A stretch of 64,000 nucleotides of DNA from Kalmusia sp. IMI 367209 (Eukaryota; Ascomycota; Dothideomycetes; Pleosporales; Didymosphaeriaceae), in assembly GCA_027946365.1 (NCBI GenBank), contig JAPEUQ010000021.1, positions 372,001-436,000 of the forward strand. The letters are read 5' to 3'. Numbering within the stretch: the first letter of the stretch is position 1; each line of letters opens with the position of its first letter. The notes under the pieces are model-generated. The model did no database searches. It had not been told where the DNA came from and was given only the letters and a program-made list of their open reading frames with translations. The position numbers and the translations under genes are program-made. Shown here piece by piece: positions 1 through 11,947 of this stretch.

Positions 1-3000
1 TCTCTGCCTCAGTCGGCCTCTTTCGCTTTGGTTTTGCGGCCGCTTGGCTATCGTCTGCTTTGCCGTCTTTGTCCTTGTCTTCCTTGGCAGTCTTTGAAGG
101 ACCTTTTCCAATATGCCTTGTCTCCCCCACCCGCCTAGATGGCGCGTCCGAGCTAGTAGAGCCCTCCCGCGCAGTTATCATTGTCTGAATACCACTGCTT
201 AGACGCCTGGGCGACAGAACATTACCATCGTCGAATAAATCGACACGTTCACCCGGCTCATTAGCCACCGTATCCGGCGGCACACCCATCCCATCATCCC
301 CCTCCAGCCTCACTCGCGTGATATTCGGACTCGGCGTCGGCGCTGCGGACCTCTCGCCGCGACTATTAGCACCGAACCCAGTGTCGATGCCTCGAACACT
401 TCCGCTGTCGTCAGGCCTCTCCGCTTCCTCTTCCTCGCCGAGTTGCTTGGGAAGGTGCTGGTGGAAATGGTCCGTTTTCTTACATTTACGGATAGTGTGT
501 CGTGCTTGTTTCAAAGCTCGGATTGCTCTTTGATTGCCTTCCTTTTCCGGATATCGGAACTCGGACCATAAGGGGACTGGTCCGGCGTTCTCGACATATT
601 CGTCATTTTTGTCTTCCTCACACTCGTTCTCATCCTTGTCTGGCTCATAATTCTCATCGTTCTCATTGCTCTTGTCGTGCTTGCTATTGTCACTGACGGT
701 CCAGCGAGACCGAGACGATACACCAAAACTCGAATCTGTAGAGAAATCCCAAGTATCACGATTGATGGGCCTCGTGTCTTTAGATGGCTCCCCTCTGGAC
801 TTTGGCTTCTGTTTCACCTTTAGAGGTAGGAAGGGCGGATCGGAAGGGATGCTTGATTTGTGGGAGGATGAGTGGGACGGTCGGTCGCTGGGGTTTCGAC
901 CTCCTGAACCGGGCCCTTGGCCTCCTGGAGCTGCGCCTGGAGGTTCTGCATCTGATCCTTCTGCGTGTGAAGCTCTCCCGGGTGAATGGTCTCTAGCCCC
1001 AGAAGATCCCGCATCTGGAGCCCTCCTACCACCAAACCTACGCTTCCCTGTAGCAGTTCTTACGTTCTGCGCCTCTGCTATTCCAATATCCTTCATCGTC
1101 CTTGGGTCACTTTGACTCCAATCATGACGCATATCATGAGCCTCAATTATTGCTCTTTCTTCACGCGTGCCATTGACGCGTACATGAGACGCGAACAGTA
1201 ACTGGCTTTGTTCTGCGGGCGATTCGACTTCATCATCGTCGACTAGTTGCTCGCTGTTTGTGAGAGCATAGGAAGAACCGTCACTGTCTGAATATATCTC
1301 GCTGCTTGACCTGCGTGGAGCCCAATATGCCTGCGAAGTTGCTGATTGATGTTTGACGCCCGACAAGAACCCACCTGCAGCGCGATCTGGTGTACTTTGC
1401 TGAAACCGACTCGGGCCGTGCATCGAAGCACTTGATGATCTGCGTCGAGGATCGTGAGCGTAAAGGTAGCCTTTTTCTACAAAAGCGCTATCTATGCGGC
1501 GCTGGCGGCGACTACGAAGCCATGAAGTGTTGGGAGCCGAGGGCTCTTCGTCCGGCTCTTCACTGGGACGATGAGTTCCAACTCGCGCTGGCGGAGCAGA
1601 AGTATCGATCTTGAGAGCAGATTTGCGTGGGACTTTGGTTGCGTTTCGAGGCTGATGGTTAGAAGAGGTACTTCGGTACGACTTGGATGAAGTCCACCAC
1701 GGTTCAGAATTTGAGGTGATCCCAGTGTCTTCAGTGCGGTCATTGTACGCAACTCTTCTTTCGACTGTGACCGGTGAGAATGTCACTTTGGACGTGCGTC
1801 GTTGTAGCATTGGCCCTACTATCTCTTCTACGTTATGCACAGGGCTCTGACCACTATGATGCCTAGGACCAGGGACGGCAGTTAGCCCACGTAGCTCGGC
1901 CGGAGTCGAACGCCTCTTCTTGGGTTGTGATGGGATAGTCGCATTATCAGCCAGTCTGTGACTAAGGATATGAGCTGCTTGTTGCTCCCCATCCATCTCG
2001 ACCCAAGGCCTGTAGCAAAACGGGCACGCTCTCGGTATTTTGTCCATGTGCCAAATCAAGTGAGACTCGTACTTTGTAAGGCCTATGTTTCCGAGTTCTC
2101 TGAGGCAAATTGCACAGCGCTTGGGGTCCAGGCTCTGGAATCTCTGGCGTTCTTTCATCATCTTCCAGATGTCATATTGAAGACCTGTGGCTGGGATCCT
2201 ATCAGTCATGACTTTTGTCGCGAGTATGTGCCCAGCCTCGATCTTGCGCTTGAAACGGTCTTCCCATTCTTGCTGCCCAACATCGCGCCTATTTGGTGGA
2301 TGTGCGGGAGGTAGAGTCATGGATGGTCCGTAGTATGGTGAATATGGCGAGCTCACTTGGTCGACCCAGGTGAAGACGTCGCTGATCCGACGTTCTAAAG
2401 CTAGCGGTGATGCTGCCGTCCTTTCGACTTGATACTCCTCATCCTCTTCTGCTTCCTCTTCTTCTTCCTGATCCTGATCCTGTTCCTCTTCTTCTTCTTC
2501 GGACGAGGATTCTTCAACCCGCCATACAGTGATCCAGTACGCGTCATCATGTCTCGTCCAATCCTCATTGCCAAAGATCGGAATGATATGCCTCTCCGGC
2601 GACGGAACTTCAACGCGAGCCATCTTCTCAGCTATGCTGATCATGCTCGGCTCAGGATTGTCCCTCACAGGCGGAGCAGCCGGAAACTGGAAGTTAGGAA
2701 ACGGCCTAACAAGCGTACGAACAAGCCTGCTCCAGGCTGCTGCCTTGCCCTCACTGAACCACTTGTCACGATACTTGGCCATGGTGTACGTCCACCCATT
2801 ATTATATAGGTCACGTTCGATAGCCCATAGCGCGGCTTGGTATCTTGAGATCTTTGGCCGCTTTGTTCCGGGTTGGAACTTTGGCGGAGTCGGCTCCCTC
2901 TTCGTCCGAACTTGATTAAATTGCTTATTTGTTGTGAGGATGGGCAGGTGATCTTCCGTGAATATATCGTCATCTCTTGTGTTCAAGGCTTTCCATATTT

Positions 3001-4351
3001 CATATGCTGGATTAGGCTCCGTGGGATCTTCCCATTCGACAGCGTCGGCCCAGAAGAAATACCGCGGCAACTTTTCACTACGAAGGCGTATAAAGAACAA
3101 GTTCTCGATGGAGCAAGGCCTCGCTGCTGCCTCGTCCTCAGCAAGAACATACGGTGCGTCGAGATATGATGGGGAATAGACAATCCCAGGACGAAATTCG
3201 GACGCAGAATATACGTCTAGCATCTTTAGGCGTTTGTTCTTGAGCCTTTCCTGAGCATTTCTTCTAGGATCAAGCTTGTTGATGCCCGCGCCTCTTTTCT
3301 TCGCTGCCATTCGGCGATTGCGTTCCTTTGAAGCCCACTCCCTGTACACCGCTGCAAGATCTTCCATGCCGGGCTTGGGCTTACGGCGAGGCAGATTGAA
3401 ACAGATTTGTCCATTCCATCCTTGAACAACGGTGCGTTCAGCCCAGTCGAAACCGCTCTCAATAACAGAGTCCTTGAGCGGCCCAATCAGTACGCCATTG
3501 CGAGCGCAGTCTTTGATGTGCTCTGGTAGTAGCTCTACATAGTCTGGTTCTTCAGTATTGGACCTGCCAGGAGTCTCGAGTAATTGTCCTGTTTTCATGG
3601 TGACAACGTTCATGTGGGCATAAGGTAGCCTCCGCGGCCGCAGCTCCTTGTCGCTCATACTTCTACGTCTTCTACCACGCGGCGTAATTAGCGCGGATGG
3701 TGGATCGTCAGAAGGAGGGGCCGCGAATGACCATTCAAATAGTCTTAGCTTCGGCAGCGGAGACCCTGGTGATATGGTGGCCGGCGTGCCAGGGGTAGCA
3801 GTCGTAGAAGTAGAATCGCTTTCGTCACTGCTTACAATCTGTCCCATTCCAGTTCCAAATTTAGTCACTCGATTCGAGTACGTGTCGGAGGACGCGGTCG
3901 AGATGCTCACATCATCACCTTCGTCCCTCCTTCGTTGTCTGTCTTCTTTCCTAGCTATCTTTTCCATCAACTTCCCCCTCCTCTTCTCGGATTCTTCTTG
4001 CCTCTGACGTCCGAGTTCCTCCTTCAGCTTGTCAAGCTCTATCTGCTTTCTTTGCCCCCTCTCTACTAACATTCTATCCGCGTCTGTAAGCCCACGAGCT
4101 ATCATATGCTTCGGTATATCCTTTTTCAAGATCCTAAATTCTGCATATAGTGGCTCTTTGGCTGCTTCTATAAGCTGCACATGGTTTTTTTCATCCCAGT
4201 GGGTCCCAGTTTGATGTTCTGGTCTGACTCTGTGCGTGCCGCCGCGTTTGTGCGGTTTGGCTTGCGGAGTGGCTGCTCGCCGTGCTTTGGCATTTTCGTC
4301 TTCCTCATCGTAGAGGTCTGCAAACTTTCGCTTTGGCTTTCCTTTGGGCAT
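1..4351 (-). CDS. Very large orphan protein with two C2H2-like fingers, probably nuclear (C-terminus beyond window)
   Basis: One frame stays open from the ATG at 4351 to the left edge: about 1450 codons, no in-frame stop found on codon-by-codon reading of most of it, and no intron needed. I do not recognise the family. The N-terminus is strongly basic (starts MPKGKPKRKFADLYDEED). A charged, coiled-coil-like Lys/Glu/Arg stretch follows at about residues 90-150. An acidic run of Ser, Glu, Gln and Asp lies at about 612-640. Two zinc-finger-like units follow, C746-x2-C749-x14-H764-x3-H768 and C776-x2-C779-x14-H794-x3-H798. The last 650 residues are rich in Ser, Arg and Pro and end in a Lys-rich segment at the window edge. 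Composition and fingers suggest a nuclear or chromatin protein; that is inference. No in-frame ATG was seen for at least 100 bases upstream, which supports this start. Confidence 0.8.
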   Translation of the reverse strand, partial: MPKGKPKRKFADLYDEEDENAKARRAATPQAKPHKRGGTHRVRPEHQTGTHWDEKNHVQLIEAAKEPLYAEFRILKKDIPKHMIARGLTDADRMLVERGQRKQIELDKLKEELGRQRQEESEKRRGKLMEKIARKEDRQRRRDEGDDVSISTASSDTYSNRVTKFGTGMGQIVSSDESDSTSTTATPGTPATISPGSPLPKLRLFEWSFAAPPSDDPPSALITPRGRRRRSMSDKELRPRRLPYAHMNVVTMKTGQLLETPGRSNTEEPDYVELLPEHIKDCARNGVLIGPLKDSVIESGFDWAERTVVQGWNGQICFNLPRRKPKPGMEDLAAVYREWASKERNRRMAAKKRGAGINKLDPRRNAQERLKNKRLKMLDVYSASEFRPGIVYSPSYLDAPYVLAEDEAAARPCSIENLFFIRLRSEKLPRYFFWADAVEWEDPTEPNPAYEIWKALNTRDDDIFTEDHLPILTTNKQFNQVRTKREPTPPKFQPGTKRPKISRYQAALWAIERDLYNNGWTYTMAKYRDKWFSEGKAAAWSRLVRTLVRPFPNFQFPAAPPVRDNPEPSMISIAEKMARVEVPSPERHIIPIFGNEDWTRHDDAYWITVWRVEESSSEEEEEEQDQDQEEEEEAEEDEEYQVERTAASPLALERRISDVFTWVDQVSSPYSPYYGPSMTLPPAHPPNRRDVGQQEWEDRFKRKIEAGHILATKVMTDRIPATGLQYDIWKMMKERQRFQSLDPKRCAICLRELGNIGLTKYESHLIWHMDKIPRACPFCYRPWVEMDGEQQAAHILSHRLADNATIPSQPKKRRSTPAELRGLTAVPGPRHHSGQSPVHNVEEIVGPMLQRRTSKVTFSPVTVERRVAYNDRTEDTGITSNSEPWWTSSKSYRSTSSNHQPRNATKVPRKSALKIDTSAPPARVGTHRPSEEPDEEPSAPNTSWLRSRRQRRIDSAFVEKGYLYAHDPRRRSSSASMHGPSRFQQSTPDRAAGGFLSGVKHQSATSQAYWAPRRSSSEIYSDSDGSSYALTNSEQLVDDDEVESPAEQSQLLFASHVRVNGTREERAIIEAHDMRHDWSQSDPRTMKDIGIAEAQNVRTATGKRRFGGRRAPDAGSSGARDHSPGRASHAEGSDAEPPGAAPGGQGPGSGGRNPSDRPSHSSSHKSSIPSDPPFLPLKVKQKPKSRGEPSKDTRPINRDTWDFSTDSSFGVSSRSRWTVSDNSKHDKSNENDENYEPDKDENECEEDKNDEYVENAGPVPLWSEFRYPEKEGNQRAIRALKQARHTIRKCKKTDHFHQHLPKQLGEEEEAERPDDSGSVRGIDTGFGANSRGERSAAPTPSPNITRVRLEGDDGMGVPPDTVANEPGERVDLFDDGNVLSPRRLSSGIQTMITAREGSTSSDAPSRRVGETRHIGKGPSKTAKEDKDKDGKADDSQAAAKPKRKRPTEAE

Positions 4352-4902
4352 ATTGGGCGATGAATAGCTCGATGAGAGCCTAATAGGGCAAATCTTGTTT
4401 GATTCAGTACCAATGTCAAGATGGAGAGGGCGGTCAAGTAGCCTGAGCTTGAAAAAAAACTTCGCTAGGGCAGGCGTATCGAATGATCATGTTTCTTTAA
4501 TCATGCTTCTTTATCCTGCCGCATCTAGAAAACACAATGCGATTTGGCTTTGGAGGAGAATAGTCCTTAGTAGCTGAAGACTCGGCGGCCAAACTAACGT
4601 AGTCATTATGCTAGACCTCGTGAGCGAAGCGGGGATCCTATAGAGGGTGACCATCTGCCGCTAGTCCATTTCTTTTTCTTCAGCGCTTTAATGTCAACTG
4701 GTCCTTTGTTCTGTCTTTTCACTTCTCTCATTGATATAAGTTAATTGATGTGCAACAAGATCGCAATAGTATGAGCGCAGGGAGGGGCAAGCAATAGTAC
4801 GATGCAGGTAAGAAAGGAGGATATATTGCTGAAGTTATGTTACATTACTGCGAGCTGTTAGAGGATTCCGACAAACATAGCGGCAAAGCACATAGAACAT
4901 AC
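4352..4902. other. Intergenic, no gene seen
   Basis: About 550 bases between the start of the large minus-strand orphan gene and the 3' end of the glutaminyl cyclase gene. It must hold the orphan's promoter and the cyclase terminator. I see no convincing coding frame or repeat. Confidence 0.6.
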
Positions 4903-6120
4903 TTACAGTTCCGACTTCTCTGTCGCTTCAGCCCGTGGCTTTGTTCCCAGATCAAAGAAACCTTCCAGATCCATCCACTCGGCTGCAAATGCAGTGACAA
5001 GCCTCGTCCAGTCCTCGACCGTATCCATGTCCAAGTGCTCTCCATCATCACTGATATCGTGCCAAACATGAGGAAACGGCGAAGGGATGATGTGCAGAAC
5101 CTCGACGCCGCGGGCTAAGAATGGAAGGTGGTCGTCTGCGATGAAACCACCGTAGAATCCGCCATCGCCCTTGTCGGCCTCCGTCAAAAAGTAGGGCTCC
5201 GTTCGCTTCTTTTTGTTCTTGCGTTTTGCCACCTTGAGAGCGTGGTTCGGCGACGACTTGAATAACCCAAGCTCCCGCAGCCGACGCTCGATGGAGGCCA
5301 TGTTCTTATAGGCCCAATGGGTGGTTTTATAGAAGGACGGTACGGTCGGGGACTTGGAACCTAATAGATCTAGCAGCACGAAGAGCTCTATCGAATCGAG
5401 GGGCGTCTTGAATACGGATGTGGCGGGATGGAAGGTGGTTTCCCATTCTTCGGCAAGAGCCCTTGAGCACGTTAGTATTGTAGCCTACAAAACGGGAGCA
5501 AGCGGTTCCTACCGGGAACCGTACAGACTGTCTGTATCCGTCCAGGTCTGGAAAGCCTCTTCGCCGTCTAGCAGCAATATCTGCACGCCCTTCTTTTCCT
5601 CCAAGTCATGGATACCCTCGGCTTCCATAGCTGCCCACTTCTTGGTGAGGGCTTTGTCGATGCTGCGTGCGGCGTGCATCAGCATGGCACATGGTGCGGC
5701 GCTGTCTATTGCGCCAATGAAGCCCGCGGGCTCCAGCTTGCTGTCATAGTGTGCAACCAGTGCTAACCGTCCCACGTCGCCAATGCCGGCGTTGGGGGGA
5801 TCTCGTGTCGCTACAAGATTGACGAAGGGCACCAGCGTCCCGTTGCTGGTGGGCGTGGTCGAGGACGAGTTGTGGAGCTCCAGTCGCCATTCCGGCAGCT
5901 GCTCTTTGAAGAAGTCGAAGAAATGCTGCAGGACGACCGTGCTGCCTTCAGTGCCGGAAACGCGCGGTCGGAGGATGGGCGCGAGCAGAGCACCCGTCTT
6001 GATGTCGAAATCGTTCCTAGGACTGGGGAGCTTTTCGAGGACGGCATCGGCGACTGGGGTGTATCCTACTGCCAGGGCCAGCAGCGATAGAAGGCCCAGG
6101 AGCGTGGCGAGTAGCTCCAT
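4903..6120 (-). CDS. Glutaminyl-peptide cyclotransferase-like M28 metallohydrolase, secretory
   Basis: Two exons, 5513-6120 and 4903-5461, joined across a 51-base intron with a textbook branch sequence (ATACTAACG). The product is 388 aa. The splice restores the family block DSLYGSR-ALAEEW. Family hallmarks are visible: HYDSK and LLLDGEEAF (two of the metal ligands in the M28 / glutaminyl cyclase fold) and a C-terminal IPSPFPHVWH with the expected metal-binding His. The first about 20 residues (MELLATLLGLLSLLALAVGY) form a signal peptide or anchor. The expected role is conversion of N-terminal Gln to pyroglutamate on secreted proteins. It is divergently arranged with the gene starting at 6508, so the 387 bases between probably hold both promoters. 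Confidence 0.92.
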
Positions 6121-6507
6121 AACGGGCTTCAGTCCTATGGCAGTTGCGACGAGAGTGCGAGAATCGAGCTGTCCGCTACCGGGATGTCGGCATGTCGAGC
6201 GCTGGGTGCCATAGTGGATTCGTGTTCAGAACTGGTTCCAATATACCCAGGAATGCATTGGTGCGCAGCGCACGTGATGGCGCGTTCCAGCGCGGCAGGT
6301 TTCATGTAGCATCAGAAAACAGAGCGGGCAACAGTAGGCTCGTTTCTGACCAAGGCCACAAGCTGTGGAGCAGCGTATGTGGCTGTTGTGTCTCGGGTTC
6401 AGCATCCAGAAATATCGACCGCCAAGAACTAGTCAACGAGGCAAGTCGAGCCGGCAGCGTCGCCTTCTTCACTCCTCTGGTCCTACATCCATTGGCCACC
6501 AATTGAC
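6121..6507. promoter_or_regulatory. Shared divergent promoter region
   Basis: 387 bases between two start codons on opposite strands (6120 minus, 6508 plus). Inferred from layout only; I see no clear TATA element. Confidence 0.4.
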
Positions 6508-7794
6508 ATGCATCTGCACCTGCAGTCCTTCGCGCGGGCCTTCCGAGCATCGCGACAATGGACGCAATACGGACAGGCTGCTCAGCGACCTCGGATCGCT
6601 CGAATCGTTTGCCAGAATTGCAAGCGTAACTTTTTTGCTGCGTCGGCGCTGCGCAAAATCACACAGGCTTCTCGACGAACATTAGCTACCGCAGCGAAGA
6701 ATGTGAAAGACAAGAGTAAGGGGCTGTTTCCTGGATCGTTTTTTGATGCCAACTGTTGCCAGAATATCCCGAAACTATCATCATCTACGATGCAGGCTCG
6801 TCGCGCACGACCTTTGTGAGCACCTGGAAGGCCATAGCGTTGCTTCAATTCGGAACTTGCTGCGTGTTCCTCACTCCCATGCTTTACAACAACGAGAACC
6901 AGCCCGATAAGAATGTTAGAATATTTCAAGCAGTTGGAGGTGTGTCACGTGTTCCATTCCTCTCATCGTCCCAAGTGCGAGCATTGCCTTTCCATCTCGT
7001 TAACCATCCATGTCACGAGTCAAGTTTCTTCTTCACAACATGTCCTTGTTCCCAACTCCTTGCTTGTCTTTCTTACCTCTAGATTGACCTTAGTCTACTC
7101 GACGAATTGTTTCGTCTCTTAATCCGCTCCAGCATCTGCCGCAAAATTCCCATTCGTCCTCTCCAGCCTTCCTTTTTCAGTGCATGACGATTGAATACTA
7201 ACATCCTCAGTAACTCTGCTCGCCACGATTCCCTCCGCAATTCTCTCCTTCCTCACAGCCCCCTACGTCAACAAAATCACCCTTACCCCTGTACCCCCTT
7301 CCGCTAGGCACTCCCTTACCGCCCTTCGCTCCTTCGTCCGCAACCTCCCTTCCACAACAAAAGTAACATTCCAAACCCTTCGCATATTCCCCATTCCTAA
7401 GCACACGACCGCCTATGTACATGAGCTGCGCGCCCTACCACCTCGCACGTTTCGCTTCGCCAATATCGAGTTGCCCAAGTCAGATGCATGGAGAAAGAGA
7501 CAGGTAGAGAAGGGTTGGGTACAGAGGGCCTGGGAGGTTGTGGCGGAGCCGAGGTACAAGTTTTATGTGAGGGAGGGGAGGGTGTACACGATGAGGAGTG
7601 GGGTCCCGGGGGTTTGGGAAGAGGTGGCCAGGGGAATTACGCAGAGGACGGAGATGGAGGCTATGTCAAATGATGGGGAGAAGACGAGGAAGCAGCTGCG
7701 CGCAACGCAGAAAACAAGGTTAGGTAGGCCAATCAAGCATGTAGAGGAGGTCAAGGCGCCGGTTGTCAAGAGGCAGACGGCGAGGCGTTTGTAG
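6508..7794 (+). CDS. TMEM70/TMEM186-like mitochondrial inner-membrane protein
   Basis: Three exons: 6508-6715, 6763-6939 and 7211-7794. Introns are 47 and 271 bases; the second ends with a perfect branch and acceptor (TACTAAC, then CTCAG). The product is 322 aa. The first about 60 residues are Arg/Ser/Ala-rich with no acidic residue, as in a mitochondrial presequence. Two hydrophobic segments follow, one in exon 2 (around KAIALLQFGTCCVFLTPML) and one at the start of exon 3 (VTLLATIPSAILSFLTAPYV), making a hairpin. A long soluble C-terminal part ends Lys/Arg-rich. A two-span hairpin with these flanks matches the TMEM70/186/223 group, which assists respiratory-complex assembly; the assignment rests on architecture rather than a unique motif. 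Confidence 0.75.
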
Positions 7795-8001
7795 GAGTTG
7801 CGAGGATGGCTGTAAGATAGTACATGGACCTGTTGCGAATAACTGTATGAATACTTGTAGACGCGCTGTATATTTGGTGCTTGGCAGTCATCTGGCTAGG
7901 AGTTTTACAAACGATGGAAGAACATCTACAACCAACTAGCATACATCTTTCCTGACGAAACGACAGAAACGCCCATCGACTTTCGTACCTCTTATCTCAC
8001 C

Positions 8002-9946
8002 CTAAGCCGTCTCAACCTTCGTATCCTTCTCCAGGGTCTGGGCCACAATCGGCTTCTCGTTGGCAGTCTTGTAATCTTCAACGACACCCTTTTCAACCAC
8101 ATCTCCACTTCCCGTCTGCACAACCCCTAATCTGCCCAACAACTCCGTCAAACCCACCTCCGCATGCACCTCAGCCCACCTCTCCTTTTCCTTCTCCGCA
8201 ACCCCCACAGATCCGAATAGAATATCCATTTCTTCCAAAGAGAGCCCCTTGGTCTCCGGCGCTACAAGCCAGATGAACAAGGCGCCACCAAAGGTCAACA
8301 ACCCGAAGAAGATGTACGTGCCATACGTCATGCCTTCCAACATATCTGGTGTCACCTGCCCAACGATGAAGTTATTCATCCAGTTCGACGACGCGCCCAG
8401 CGCAATACCATACGGACGATTCGACAGCGGCCAAATCTCCGCGATGACGATCCACGCGCAGGGCCCCCAAGAATAGCCAAAATGGATGACGAAGAGCCAG
8501 ACCATGACGACGGCAGCCCAGCCTGCAGCCTGGTGGTGTTCCCAGTCATCCTGGTTCTTTGCTGTGATGACGGCGATGATGATGTGGCAGACAGCCATGC
8601 CGATGGCGCCGATGATGAGCGTGGGCTTGCGACCCCAGCGGTCAACGTACATGACCGCCGGGATCGTCGCGATGAACATGACGATGCCTACGACGCCGGT
8701 AGCGAGCAGACTGACGGAGTTGCTGCTCAAGCCCAGTTTGCCGAAGATTACGGGCGCGTAGTAGAGTACTGCGTTGATTCCGGTCCATCTGCTAAGCATT
8801 AGTGCCGTGAGAGCGCATCGTATGTTCGGGGGAACTCACTGCTGGAAGAACATCGTAACTGTCGCCACGATGACTCTCTTGAACATAGGCTTACTCTTGA
8901 ACAAACTCGCAATAGCCACAAACTGCAACTTGAACGTATTCCACGCGCTCAGGCTTTGCAAATGGGGGAAGTTCTCCTGCAGCGTCTTCTTCTCGAACAG
9001 ACTCTGCGCCTTGATCTCCGCAAATTCAAGTTCGATGAGATCGCTGTCTTCAGGGAGTTCGCGCAGGCGGGCAAGTACGCGTCGAGCTTCAGATTCGCGG
9101 TCGTGGTGGACAAGCCAACGGGGGGAGAAGGGCATGAAGATCATGCCAATGCCGAGGAGAAGCGCAGGCACGAGCTGAAGGCAGAGCGGGAGAAGCCAGG
9201 CGGCTTCTTTTTGGCCACGACCGGTGCCGCCGATGAAGTTGGTGCCGTAGTCGATCCAGAAGGATATCATGATGCCGAGAGTGATGGAGAGCTGTTGGAG
9301 GCCGACGAGGGCACCGCGAACCTCAGGAGGAGCTTGGAAAAGTCATTTAGGCGGCTCTCTTATGATGTAGGTGAGGACTTACCAATTTCCGCATTGTACA
9401 TAGGAACGATCATGGATAGCGATCCGACACCCATACCCGTGATAAATCGACCAGCAAGAATGGAGTTATGTCCCGCTGAAACGGACGTCGTTTGGATGAT
9501 AACACCGAGAATGAAGATAGAAACATTGACCAGAATCGCGTATTTTCGAGACAAGATCTCTGCTAGGAAGCCGGAGTACATGGTACCAAGCCAAGCGCCC
9601 AGTTCGAGAATTGAAACAAGCCATCCTTGTTTCGAAGAGTTGTACGTGAGGGTTTTCGGGTCTTCAATGTAGTCTCCCATATCTGCATAATTGACAGTTA
9701 GGCTCTTGTTTGAATACGAGGCGCATCTGTAAGCTTACGCTCTTTGAACGAAGTCATGGTCAAAACACCCGAAAAGACACCCTGATTGTAACCGTACAAC
9801 AGGCCACCCAAGCAAGCAAAACACGCGATGCCAAACACCTTCAGGTTCTTCAGCAGAGCCAGTGGCCCTGCTTTCGTCGCTAGGGCATTGCGGCGAGCCA
9901 GAGCGGCTGCCTCGAAATCATGGCCGGAACCTCCGACAGGCGCCAT
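8002..9946 (-). CDS. MFS sugar transporter (sugar porter family)
   Basis: Four exons: 9739-9946, 9383-9682, 8840-9332, 8002-8788; introns of 56, 50 and 51 bases; product 595 aa. The joins restore conserved blocks such as FFQQ-WTGINAVLYYAP. Sugar-porter signatures are present: GGLLYGYNQGVFSGVL in TM1, AGRFITGMGVGSLS, FSPRWLV (the PESPR region), DRWGRKPT and the terminal PETKGLSLEEMD. Twelve transmembrane segments are expected, with cytoplasmic ends. The roughly 75-residue C-terminal tail is charged (many Glu, Lys and Val). Closest in style to fungal hexose or quinate-type permeases; the substrate cannot be read from sequence. Confidence 0.93.
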
Positions 9947-11947
9947 TATGTTTAGCAGACCTTCTCTTTTGGAATTGATCCTGCTCGGAACCTAGGGTCT
10001 ACGTAACAAGAGACAGTGAGCAATATCTCAACGCTGCGGGCTGCAGCTGTGTGGGAGCTCTTGTACATATACCTTGCGCGAGAGCTTGACCTAGCCTACC
10101 TATGATGATCCTGGTGCATCTGCAAGCGCAAGGTCACGGTTAATATGCTATCCGCCTGAGCGGCTCAAAGGGTCGAGTATCGGGCGACCATGACTGGTGT
10201 TTGTGCTAGGATAAAGTAGCCATGAGAGCTGACTGGCTCAAATTCTGACGTGCACATCAAAGGTTGGGCACATCCTTGTTTGATGGGGACTGCCGTTGCC
10301 GGTCGTCGGGTGGCTGATGCTTGTTCATGAACTGACACAAGACGTCGTAGAACACTCGGAAAAGGAAACCCCACCTACCCTTGACTTTGGGCAGCGACTA
10401 GACCATCGTGGTCTTTGAAGAAATCCTACGAGTCTTTGATGCATTTGTTGTTGGATACACGTTCCTGGTCCCTCTCATATCGCGAGATTGAAAACCACAG
10501 TGTAGTCGTTGCCCCGTCGCACACAATAAATCTCAGGCTGCTGATGCAAGACCCGGAGATATTGGGAGTCAGCTACAAGGCCCACCACTATGTGCCCCGC
10601 GCTGTGTGGAGAAAGCGGACACCTGAAGCAGATCTTCTTGAATTTTGCCTAAATGCACGCTTAATTGCTGACAGCATTGAACGGTAAAGCCCTTACCTAA
10701 GCGGAGCGAGTAAGAACTGGCGTGTCGATCGAGTGGAAAAGACGAAAGAATGCGGGATGGGAGGCGTTGGAAACGAAGGTTTGTAGTGTGAATGGCTTGG
10801 TCTTGGGCGCTGAGTCGGAGAGAGAGCCTCAACTAAGCCATTCACATGATTGAGTTAGCCGCTTGAGGTAAGGACACATGATCCTACTCAACTCCTAAGC
10901 GATCATGACGAGGCACTGATTGAGGTCGTATCTCAACGGATGCTCAACACCCTAAATGTTGTTGCAGAAAGCTGCCACAACGAATGTTGGTGTGGTGTAA
11001 CAGGAGGTCGCAGGCGACTTCGGTCCGCAGGTCTCCTGGATTTGACTAGGACGGTCTATTCTCCACTGCTTGTTGGCCCGAACAATGCTCCTATGCTGTG
11101 ATTTGAGAAAGTACAACGAAACGAGAATCATTATCTACCAATAAATCGTTTCAGAGAGATTTCGCAAACATTGCAAAGCTTTGAACATCGTGCTGTATGG
11201 GCATTTAGCCTAGCAGGACTGTTAAAATAAGATGGGCTGGACGTAGCAGAGTACGGCGCAACATCCACGAGATTTGCCCATGGGATATAGTGAATATAAC
11301 TGGTCTTGTGTACGAGAAAGATGGGCTGTGACTCCCCTAAATACACCTAGTAGCAAGGTGCCTCCACGGCACGTGACACAGCAATCCATTTTCATACTAG
11401 TTAAAAGCCCAGGCCGAGGGAAACGCCGAACGCCTCCATCTTTCAACCATCACTACGTCTCTCTCGTCTGAGGGTTCAAGTGAAACTCCTAGCAATTGGC
11501 CATGATTAAAATAGTGCGTGCCATCTTCAGCAGTGTCTAGCACTGTTCAATTCCCGTCCGCGCCTGACTTTTCTCGACCATTGAGACCAGTCGATTACCA
11601 ATCATCAACATCAACACGACTGTACTTCATCCAAGATCGAAAAGACGACCAATCCACTCCCTCGAGATTCTACTTCTAACAGACAGTCGCTTGCAGACTT
11701 TTTGAATAAGAATCGCGACGTTTCTAAGCGCTCGCGGGGGAAAGCGTCAGATTGAGGCAGTTTACTAGCCACTGTGGTGATCCTGCATCTAAGCACCTTG
11801 CTGGACTTGAACCCCATCCCACCATTCGGAGCTCGGAGCAACATCAGCAAGATGCATAGCAATTGCGTGCTTTCTATCGTTCTAATACCTTCTCTCCTCC
11901 ACGTTCCCACCTTTGCCTCAGAGCAACAACCATTCCAATTCGAAGCA
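9947..11947. other. Gene-poor intergenic region
   Basis: Two kilobases with only short, unconvincing frames. The first part must contain the sugar transporter promoter. The last 100 bases are in frame with the superoxide dismutase and are discussed there. Confidence 0.6.

Noticed and set aside
8956..9672. 238-codon open frame on the plus strand
   Set aside because: Shadow of the sugar transporter exons and introns on the other strand.
11795..11805. Perfect Pol III B-box match on the minus strand (possible tRNA)
   Set aside because: No A box at the required distance and no cloverleaf; lies just before the superoxide dismutase gene.
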